Shown: piece after piece, positions 1 to 7,577 of the stretch
Layout of the letters: the number at the start of each line of letters is the position of its first letter
Numbering within the stretch: the stretch's first letter is position 1
Origin: an uncultured Luteitalea sp.
GTDB taxonomy: Bacteria; Acidobacteriota; Vicinamibacteria; Vicinamibacterales; Vicinamibacteraceae
Direction of reading: 5' to 3'
Length of the DNA: 64,000 nucleotides
Assembly: GCA_934541105.1 (NCBI GenBank)
Contig: CAKTDA010000003.1
Coordinates: 310,001-374,000, forward strand
Position numbers and translations under genes: made by a program
Notes under the pieces: model-generated
The model's input: only the letters and a program-made list of their open reading frames with translations
Database searches by the model: none
What the model was told of the DNA's origin: nothing

Positions 1-543
1 ATCCTCGCGATGGGGCGCGTGCTCGGCGTGCTGGAGCGGTTCGACCAGGAACTGCGCGCGAGGCCGACGCACCCGCTGCTCGGCAGCGGTTCGCTGCACG
101 CCTCGACGATCGCCGGCGGCACCGGCCCGAGCGTCTATCCGGCGCACTGCCGGCTGCTCGTCGAGCGCCGCACGCTGCCAGGCGAGGACGGCGCCCGGGC
201 GTTGCACGAGATCGAGCAGATGCTCGTCGTGCTGCGCGCCAACGATCCGGAGTTCAGGGCCGAGGCGCGGCTCGTGGTCGAGCGTGCCGGCTACCACCTC
301 GACGAGCGCGCGGAACTCGTGCAGCAACTCGCGGCGGCGGCCCGGGCCCGCGGGCTCGAGGCCCGCGTCACCGGCATGAGCTACTGGACCGACGCCGCGA
401 TTCTCGGCAACGCCGGCATTCCCACGGTGATCTTCGGGCCTCGCGGGGCCGGCCTGCACGGCACGGTCGAATACGTGGACCTCGCGAGCGTCGACGAGTG
501 CGCGTACGCGATGGCGGCCCTGGCCCGCCAGTTCCTGGCGTGA
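1..543 (+). CDS. M20-family metallopeptidase, C-terminal part (5' end outside window)
   Basis: The reading frame is open from the left edge, so the N-terminus is missing and the ATG at 10 is internal. What remains is the end of a zinc-dependent M20 amidohydrolase (ArgE/DapE/ACY1/carboxypeptidase G2 group). The stretch beginning GSGSLHASTIAGG and running through the paired strands and helices is the lid/dimerisation domain, and the tail returns to the catalytic domain with IPTVIFGPRGAGLHGTVEYV, whose GLHG-x-x-E pattern carries the last metal-ligand histidine of the family. Substrate cannot be told from this part; acetylornithine, succinyl-diaminopimelate and N-acyl amino acids or dipeptides are the usual ones. 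The stop codon is 541-543. The next gene on this strand starts only at 4194. Confidence 0.85.
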   Translation: MLAMGRVLGVLERFDQELRARPTHPLLGSGSLHASTIAGGTGPSVYPAHCRLLVERRTLPGEDGARALHEIEQMLVVLRANDPEFRAEARLVVERAGYHLDERAELVQQLAAAARARGLEARVTGMSYWTDAAILGNAGIPTVIFGPRGAGLHGTVEYVDLASVDECAYAMAALARQFLA

Positions 544-592
544 GCGCAGGCAGGGCGGCCTCTCCGGGCCTGGTCCTGCCGTAAGCAATTCC

Positions 593-862
593 CTACTTGA
601 TGCGGTGGCGGCTCGGGTCGCCGGCGTACGTGAGCTGATACGCGCGCCCGCCGGTTTCCCAGCCCGGGGATTCGTGATGGCAGCCGACGCAGCGCAGCGT
701 CACGCGCGGTCCGTCCACGTGCAGGTACTTCTCATGCCCGTTCATCCCGCACAGCGCCTGGCGCAGCAGCATCCCGATTCGCGCGATCCGATCCGACAGG
801 CGGACGGCACGCAGTGCCGGGAACAACGACTCGAACTGTGTGGCCTGGGCCTCGCTGGCCAT
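593..862 (-). CDS. Small hypothetical protein with CxxCH motif
   Basis: An 89-residue protein of unknown function. I chose the ATG at 862 because a purine-rich Shine-Dalgarno (GGAAAGGG) lies just before it; the frame stays open further upstream but that extension is Arg/Ser-rich and looks non-coding. The N-terminal half is predicted helical (residues 10-40). The C-terminal half has CVGCHH at residues 58-63 followed by ESPGW. There is no signal peptide or membrane segment, so although CxxCH can bind haem in exported proteins, a single half zinc-knuckle or structural role in the cytoplasm is more likely. It stands alone between the M20 gene (convergent) and proline dehydrogenase (same strand, 184 bases upstream). 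Confidence 0.6.
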   Translation of the reverse strand: MASEAQATQFESLFPALRAVRLSDRIARIGMLLRQALCGMNGHEKYLHVDGPRVTLRCVGCHHESPGWETGGRAYQLTYAGDPSRHRIK

Positions 863-1046
863 GATGCTTTCCCTTTCCTTGCCTCGGGCGTCTCGGCGCT
901 GGGGTGCCGATACGACTGCCCTCGTTCGTGATGAACGCTGTGAGCGGCAAGCAGCGAACGGCTGGGCAGGTTGCGAGGAGCGTGCCAGGCGACCGGCACA
1001 GGGCACGCGCGCGGGTCCGGCATGGCTGCCGACGAGCCCGCGCGGC

Positions 1047-1982
1047 TCAGCGTTCGCGGAGTAAGCTCTTCAGTACGAACGCGACGTTCGCCGGCCGCTC
1101 GCCGAGGCGGCGCATGAAGTATGGGAACCATTCGCGGCCGTACGGAATGTAGACACGTACGCCGAAGCCTTCGGTGCGCAGCGAGGCCTGCAGATCGCGC
1201 CGCACCCCGAACAACATCTGGAACTCGAAGCGATCGGCCGCCACGCCGGTGTCGCGTGCGATGCGGCGAGCCGCCCCGATCATGTCGGGATCGTGCGTCG
1301 CGATGGCCGGGAACACGCCGGCCGGCAGCAGACGTTCGAGCAGCCGCACGTACGCCGCGTCCACCTCCGCCTTGGCCTGCCAGGCAACCGCCGAGGGCTC
1401 CTTGTAGGCGCCCTTCACGAGCCGCACCCGGGCGCCGAGCGCCAGCACCCGATCGAGGTCTTCGTCGGTCCGCTTCAACGCGGATTGCAACACCACGCCG
1501 GCATTGTTCAACCCCGACCGCCACACCCGCTCGAAGATCGCCAGGGTGGGTGCGACGAACGGCGAGTTCTCCATGTCGATCCGGACGAAGCAGTCGTGGC
1601 CGGCGGCCTGCTCGACGACGGCGCGCAGGTTCGTCTCCGCCAGCGACTCCGACAGTTCGAGCCCGAGTTGCGTCAGCTTGATCGAGATGTTGCGGCCGAT
1701 GCCGGCTTCGGCCACGCGGGGAATCATCGCGCGCAGGGCCCCGGTGGCGGCCTGCGCCGCGGCGGCGGTGTCCACGCTCTCGCCGAGCAGGTCGAGCGTC
1801 TGTGCCAGGCCCTGGGCTTCGAGCGCCCGGGCGGCCGCGATGGCTTCCTCGACCGTCTCGCCGGCAACGAACCGCCGCGCGAAGCTGCGCGGCGACCGCA
1901 TGCCGTACCGCGACGCCAGGTGCTTGAGGGTGTCGCTGCCCGCGAGCGTCCCGAAGACGGCCTTGGACAGCGCGTCGATCAT
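1047..1982 (-). CDS. Proline dehydrogenase (monofunctional, FAD-dependent)
   Basis: A 311-residue enzyme that oxidises L-proline to delta-1-pyrroline-5-carboxylate, passing electrons through FAD to the quinone pool. It matches the short one-domain ProDH/PutA-barrel family: RLVKGAYKEPSAVAW, then FEFQMLFGVRRDLQ, and near the C-terminus VRVYIPYGREWFPYFMRRL, whose paired Arg/Tyr residues hold the proline carboxylate in characterised homologues. No P5C dehydrogenase domain is fused and none is seen nearby. The start overlaps the stop of the upstream acyltransferase gene by four bases (ATGA), indicating translational coupling in one transcript with the PlsB-like gene and possibly the isocitrate dehydrogenase gene. 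Confidence 0.93.
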   Translation of the reverse strand: MIDALSKAVFGTLAGSDTLKHLASRYGMRSPRSFARRFVAGETVEEAIAAARALEAQGLAQTLDLLGESVDTAAAAQAATGALRAMIPRVAEAGIGRNISIKLTQLGLELSESLAETNLRAVVEQAAGHDCFVRIDMENSPFVAPTLAIFERVWRSGLNNAGVVLQSALKRTDEDLDRVLALGARVRLVKGAYKEPSAVAWQAKAEVDAAYVRLLERLLPAGVFPAIATHDPDMIGAARRIARDTGVAADRFEFQMLFGVRRDLQASLRTEGFGVRVYIPYGREWFPYFMRRLGERPANVAFVLKSLLRER

Positions 1983-3103
1983 GCGCGGGCGATCGGCCGT
2001 TTCGGCGACAGCAGGTGCTGCAGTTGTCGGGCGTAGTACCGGAGCACGAAGCGATCGCGCACGCGCACGACCGCGCCCTCGGTGGAGAGCACGCCGCGTT
2101 CCTCGAGCATTGCCAGCCCCGCGTCCACGGCCCTGCGGGCGTTCGTGGTGTCGAGGTTGGCCCCGGCGGCCGCGAGCTGGTCGATGAGCGCCGCCACGCC
2201 CGAGACGAGGTCGGTGCGCGGCATCGACGGGCGCATCGCCCGCGCCACGAGCGCCGTCGGCAGCACCTTGTGCAGCCGCCCGACCTCGCCGAGCACGTGT
2301 GTCGCGAGGCCGATGACGTCGCGACGCGAGTGCGCCTCGCCGCCGGCAAGCGTGACGGGCGCGCCGAAGCTGACGAACGCGCGCGACTGGTAGCCGACGG
2401 CCGTGCCCACCATCTCGGCCAGTTCGCGCGTGAATGGACGCTGGCGGCTCTTTGTGACCTGCGGTGCGAGGATGCGGTCTTCGAGCACCAGGTCGTAGGC
2501 AATGGCCACCGGCACGATGTGCAGCGTCGGCACCTGCGCGAGCACCACGGCGTTGAACAGCCCCGTCTTTGCCGACTTCAGCTCGCCGCTGTAGCTGCGC
2601 CCGCCCTCCGGATAGAAGAACAGGTCGTGCGTCTCGAGCAGTTCCGCGACGAACGCCTTGAGCGTCACGAGGTACGCGGCGTCGCGCGCGCCGCGGCGAA
2701 TCGGGATTGCCCCGGTGACGTGCTTGTGCAGCAGGCCGAGCGCCCCGCCGAACAGGTTGATGCCCGCGGCGATGATTGGCGGGCGCAGGTCGTGGTCCTC
2801 GAGGATCAGCAGCTCGATCAGGTAGTCGAGGTGGCTCTTGTGGTTCGACACGTACACCACGCGGCCGGTGTCGAGCGCGTGCCGTACGTGATCGAGCCCC
2901 TCGGGGATGCGCTCGACCTTGCGCAGGATGGGGTACAAGGGATGCTTGAGCGCCCGGTAGATCGAGCGCCGCTGCGTCGCGCGCAGTTCCTCGAGGTATC
3001 CCTCGACGCGTGCCCGCGCGGCCGGGTCGCCGTCGGGCGGCTCGAACAGGCGCCGCACGTCGTCGCGGGCCAGCACGGCCTGCCGCAGATCCTCGCCAAT
3101 CAC
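1979..3103 (-). CDS. PlsB-like glycerol-3-phosphate/lysophospholipid acyltransferase
   Basis: A 374-residue acyltransferase of the LPLAT superfamily closest in motif style to PlsB/GPAT. The HxxxxD catalytic motif is at H88-D93 (NHKSHLDYL), followed by PPIIAAGINLFGGALG and the block FFYPEGGRSYSGELKSAKTG, which binds the phosphate head group in this family. It is much shorter than E. coli PlsB (about 807 residues), lacking the long N- and C-terminal extensions, as many bacterial paralogues do. Likely product: 1-acyl-glycerol-3-phosphate at the cytoplasmic membrane. Start is GTG at 3103. The gene lies 64 bases downstream of isocitrate dehydrogenase and overlaps proline dehydrogenase by four bases, so the three probably share a transcript without an obvious pathway link. 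Confidence 0.82.
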   Translation of the reverse strand: MIGEDLRQAVLARDDVRRLFEPPDGDPAARARVEGYLEELRATQRRSIYRALKHPLYPILRKVERIPEGLDHVRHALDTGRVVYVSNHKSHLDYLIELLILEDHDLRPPIIAAGINLFGGALGLLHKHVTGAIPIRRGARDAAYLVTLKAFVAELLETHDLFFYPEGGRSYSGELKSAKTGLFNAVVLAQVPTLHIVPVAIAYDLVLEDRILAPQVTKSRQRPFTRELAEMVGTAVGYQSRAFVSFGAPVTLAGGEAHSRRDVIGLATHVLGEVGRLHKVLPTALVARAMRPSMPRTDLVSGVAALIDQLAAAGANLDTTNARRAVDAGLAMLEERGVLSTEGAVVRVRDRFVLRYYARQLQHLLSPKRPIARA

Positions 3104-3167
3104 GGCTGTCGAGTGTACCGTACCGCCGACGAGGCGGCGCGCGGTCCCCGTCGGTCGGCCGCCGCGA

Positions 3168-4172
<1,005 letters not shown>

Positions 4173-4182
4173 GTCGCACGCC

Positions 4183-4188
4183 ATTATA
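4183..4188 (-). promoter_or_regulatory. Candidate -10 element for the isocitrate dehydrogenase gene
   Basis: Reading on the minus strand this is a perfect TATAAT, with ten bases between it and the ATG at 4172. No convincing -35 hexamer is found 16-18 bases upstream. If used, transcription would begin only a few bases before the start codon. It also argues against the alternative start at 4184, which overlaps it. Confidence 0.4.
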
Positions 4189-4193
4189 GGTCC

Positions 4194-5657
4194 GTGCCCT
4201 CCGTCGCCTGGCAGCCGTGGCACACGGCTGCGTTCCTCGATGCGCAGCGGCGGCGCCGGCCCGTCCTGCTCCTCCTCGAGACGGCGTGGTCGCCCGCCTG
4301 CGCCCAACTGCACGCAACCGTCCTCGCGCGCGACGACGTGCAGCAGGCGATTGCCGCCGCCGTCGTCCCCGTCCGGGTTGATGCCGACCGGCGCCCCGAC
4401 ATCGGCGACCGGTACGGGCTCGGCCATTGGCCGTCCGTGCTGGTCCTGACGCCCGAGGGCCACGTGCTCACGGGTGGCACGCAGCTCGACGAGACGTTTG
4501 CCGCCCGCATCCGCGACGTCTCGGCCGCGTTCGCGACGCGCGACGGCGGCTGGGTGCGGGACGCCATCGAGGGCTCGCACGCCGGCCACCTCGCGCAGGC
4601 TCACCACGCGATCGACGATGACGATCCGGATGCGTCGGACGCGCGGGCTCGTGCCACCCTCGCAGCCGGTGTCTGGGCGACGCGCGATGCGACGAGCGGC
4701 GCATTCACGCTGCACGACGTGCCGTCGGCCTCCTCCACGCTCTTCGCGCTCGCCCACGGCCGCGCCGCCGGCGATCGCGCCTGGCTCGACGCGGCCGGAC
4801 TCACGCTCGACGCGGTGTGCGGCCTCGTCCACGGGACGGACCGATCAGGGGTCGTGGCGGCCGTCCCCGGGTACGGAGGCGGATCCCCCGTCGCGCGGCT
4901 CGAGGACCAGGCCGACTGGATTCGCGCGCACGCCCGCGCGCTCGCACTCGGCGTGTCAAGTCGCGACGGCATGCTGCACCGGCTCGTCGAAGGCCTGCGC
5001 ACGACGTTCCGGCGTCCGGACGGGCACTTCCGCCCATGGGCCGCTGCCGATGCCGCGACGGCAGCACCCGGCCCGACGCTGGTGCTCGTGGACGCCTCGG
5101 CCCGCGCGTGTCGCGCGCTGCTTGCCGCAGCCGACGTGCTCGACGACGCCGGCCTGGCGCGCGAGGCCATCGATGCCCTGGAAGTGCTCGCGCCGCAGGC
5201 CTACGCGCGCGCGGCTGGCGTCACCCACGTCATCGACGCCGACCGCCCGCGCGGCCCCGTGCTGCTCGACGACGCGATGCTGCTCGCGCAGGCGCTTGCC
5301 GATGCCGACCCCTGGCGTGCGGACGACGTCTATCGCGACCTCGCGGACGAACTGCTGCGCACCGCGACGGCGCGGCTGCAGGACGGAACGGGCGCGCTCG
5401 TGGACCGGATCGCGGTGCTTTCCGGTGCCGGCCAGCTCGGGCGGCTGGGCGACCCGCACCATCCGCTCGTCGGCAATGCCGAGGCCGCACGCCTCCTCGT
5501 CCGGCTGCACCCCGACGACGAGGCAGCCCGCCGCGACGCGCGACGCGTGCTCGCGACCGTGACGCCGCGGGCGGCCGGCGCGGGGGCGTTCGCGGCGCCC
5601 GTCGCGCTGGCGTGGCACGCGCTCGGGCCGTCGGGTGCGGCGGCCTGCGCATGGTAG
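4194..5657 (+). CDS. Thioredoxin-fold/YyaL (DUF255)-like protein with degenerate active site
   Basis: A 487-residue cytoplasmic protein starting at GTG 4194. Residues 1-110 resemble the thioredoxin-like N-terminal domain of YyaL/SPATA20 proteins: VLLLLETAWSPACAQLH, then VVPVRVDADRRPDIGDRYG and HWPSVLVLTPEG. The usual Cys-x-x-Cys is reduced to a single cysteine (C36; the first position is S33), so redox activity of the classical type is doubtful. The rest is Ala/Leu-rich and helical, compatible with the six-hairpin (alpha/alpha)6 domain of that family but with weak sequence signature. It is divergent from isocitrate dehydrogenase with only 21 bases between starts, and ends 23 bases before transketolase. 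Precise function is unknown. Confidence 0.72.
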   Translation: MPSVAWQPWHTAAFLDAQRRRRPVLLLLETAWSPACAQLHATVLARDDVQQAIAAAVVPVRVDADRRPDIGDRYGLGHWPSVLVLTPEGHVLTGGTQLDETFAARIRDVSAAFATRDGGWVRDAIEGSHAGHLAQAHHAIDDDDPDASDARARATLAAGVWATRDATSGAFTLHDVPSASSTLFALAHGRAAGDRAWLDAAGLTLDAVCGLVHGTDRSGVVAAVPGYGGGSPVARLEDQADWIRAHARALALGVSSRDGMLHRLVEGLRTTFRRPDGHFRPWAAADAATAAPGPTLVLVDASARACRALLAAADVLDDAGLAREAIDALEVLAPQAYARAAGVTHVIDADRPRGPVLLDDAMLLAQALADADPWRADDVYRDLADELLRTATARLQDGTGALVDRIAVLSGAGQLGRLGDPHHPLVGNAEAARLLVRLHPDDEAARRDARRVLATVTPRAAGAGAFAAPVALAWHALGPSGAAACAW

Positions 5658-5680
5658 ACTGCGGCACTTTGGAGGTTCCT

Positions 5681-7549
5681 GTGCCCGCGTCAGTTGCCCC
5701 CGCCACGGCAGTCCTGCACAACATCGCCACCCGCCTGCGGATCGACTCCGTGCGGAGCACCACCAAGGCCGGCAGCGGCCACCCGAGCACGTGCTGCTCG
5801 GCGGCCGACGTCGTGGCCGTGCTGTTCTTCGGCGAGATGCGCTACGACCCGCAGGATGCCGCCCGCCCCGACAACGACCGCTTCATCCTGTCGAAGGGCC
5901 ACGGCGCGCCGCTGCTCTATGCCGCGTGGGCCGAGGCCGGGATTGTGTCGCGTGAGGCGACGCTGACGCTTCGCGAGCTGACGAGCGACCTCGAGGGGCA
6001 TCCGACGCCGCGCCTCCCATGGGTGGACGTCGCGACCGGGTCGCTCGGGCAGGGGCTCGCGGCCGGCGTCGGGTCCGCGCTCAACGCCCGCCGGATCGGC
6101 AGCGACTACCGCACGTACGTGCTGCTCGGCGACGGCGAGATGGCCGAGGGCTCGGTGTGGGAGGCGGCGCAGAGCGGCCAGTTCCACCAGCTCGACTCGC
6201 TGTGCGCGATCGTGGACCTCAACGGCCTCGGGCAGAGCCGCGAGACGCAGTTCGGCCACGATGCCGAGAACGTGGCCGCACGCTGGCGCGCCTTCGGCTG
6301 GCACGCGATCGTCGTGGACGGCCACGACATCGAGGCGGTGCAGCGGGCGTTCCTCGAGGCGCGACAGACGCCTGGCAAGCCCTCGGTGCTCGTCGCCCGG
6401 ACGCTGAAGGGCAAGGGCATCTCGCTCATGGAGGACAAGCCCGGCTGGCACGGCAAGGCCCTCTCGGGCGAGCAGGCCGATGCCGCGGTCGCGGAACTCG
6501 AGGCGCAGCTCGAGGCCGAGCAGGGCGCCGGGCGTCCGGCGATTCCGGCCCCGTCGGGACAGGTGGCCCGGCCCGATCCGTCGTCACCTTCCAGCGTGGA
6601 AGCGCCGGCTTACGCGAAGGGCGACAAGGTCGCGACGCGCGAGGCGTTCGGCACCGGGCTCGCGAAGCTCGGCGCGGCCGACGCGCGCGTGGTGGCCCTC
6701 GACGCCGACGTCAAGAACTCGACGTTCAGCGATCGCTTCGAGAAGGTCTTCCCCGAGCGGTTCTACCAGGCGTTCATCGCCGAGCAGGCGATGGTCGGCA
6801 TGGCGATGGGCCTTGCCGCCCGTGGCGCCATCCCGTTTGCGGCGACCTTCGCGGCGTTCCTGACGCGCGCGGCCGACTTCGTCCGCATGGCCGGCATCAG
6901 CGAGGTGAACGTGAAGTTCGCCGGCAGCCACTGCGGCGTGTCGATCGGCGAGGACGGCCCGTCGCAGATGGCGCTCGAGGACCTCGCGATGTTCCGCGCC
7001 GTGCCGGGCTGTGCGGTGCTCTACCCGTGCGACGCCGTGAGCGCCGAGAAGCTCGTCGTCGAGGCGGCCGCCCACCCGGGCATGGCGTACCTCCGCACGA
7101 GCCGGCCCAAGACTCCCGTCATCTACGAGGCCTCCGACGCCTTCCCGATCGGTGGCTCGAAGGTGCTCAGGCGCTCCGATGCCGATGCGCTGACGATCGT
7201 CACCGCGGGTGTCACGGTGTTCGCGGCGCTGGAGGCGGCCGAGGCCGTCGCCGGCGAGGGCGTCCACGTCCGCGTCGTCGATCTCTACTCGGTCAAGCCT
7301 GTCGATGCCGCGACGCTTGCGGCCGCCGGCCGCGAGACCGGGCTCGTCGTCACCGTCGAGGACCACTACTCGGCGGGCGGCATCGGCGACGCCGTGTGCG
7401 AGGTCCTCTCGCCGCTGGGCATCCGCGTGGAGCGCGTGGCCGTGCAGGAGGTGCCGCGCAGCGGCACGCCGGAGGAACTGATGGACGTCAACGGGCTCTC
7501 GGCCCGCGCGCTCGCGGGCACCATCCGGCGGTTGGTCAGCACGCGCTGA
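5681..7549 (+). CDS. tkt: Transketolase
   Basis: A full-length, single-chain 622-residue transketolase, matching the length of animal TKT rather than the longer E. coli form. The thiamine diphosphate motif is GDGEMAEGSVWEAA (D151) ending in IVDLNGLG, GHGAPLLYA lies near the N-terminus, and the catalytic glutamate of the Pyr domain is E368 in FIAEQAMVGMAMGLAARG. The C-terminal domain runs from about residue 480. A short Ala/Pro-rich linker (about 285-310) joins the two halves, which occur as separate subunits in many bacteria. It transfers two-carbon units between sugar phosphates in the non-oxidative pentose phosphate pathway. Start GTG 5681 is chosen for the GGAGG five bases upstream; an in-frame ATG at 5651 lacks such a site and overlaps the preceding gene. 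Confidence 0.93.
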   Translation: MPASVAPATAVLHNIATRLRIDSVRSTTKAGSGHPSTCCSAADVVAVLFFGEMRYDPQDAARPDNDRFILSKGHGAPLLYAAWAEAGIVSREATLTLRELTSDLEGHPTPRLPWVDVATGSLGQGLAAGVGSALNARRIGSDYRTYVLLGDGEMAEGSVWEAAQSGQFHQLDSLCAIVDLNGLGQSRETQFGHDAENVAARWRAFGWHAIVVDGHDIEAVQRAFLEARQTPGKPSVLVARTLKGKGISLMEDKPGWHGKALSGEQADAAVAELEAQLEAEQGAGRPAIPAPSGQVARPDPSSPSSVEAPAYAKGDKVATREAFGTGLAKLGAADARVVALDADVKNSTFSDRFEKVFPERFYQAFIAEQAMVGMAMGLAARGAIPFAATFAAFLTRAADFVRMAGISEVNVKFAGSHCGVSIGEDGPSQMALEDLAMFRAVPGCAVLYPCDAVSAEKLVVEAAAHPGMAYLRTSRPKTPVIYEASDAFPIGGSKVLRRSDADALTIVTAGVTVFAALEAAEAVAGEGVHVRVVDLYSVKPVDAATLAAAGRETGLVVTVEDHYSAGGIGDAVCEVLSPLGIRVERVAVQEVPRSGTPEELMDVNGLSARALAGTIRRLVSTR

Positions 7550-7577
7550 CGCGTTTCGCGTCCGGCGCCCGACGGGC

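Noticed and set aside
593..862. c-type cytochrome call for the CxxCH protein
   Set aside because: It has no signal peptide or membrane anchor, so haem attachment in the periplasm is not expected.
4173..4184. Upstream ATG (4184) for isocitrate dehydrogenase
   Set aside because: It overlaps a perfect TATAAT and adds four residues before a start that already fits the family.
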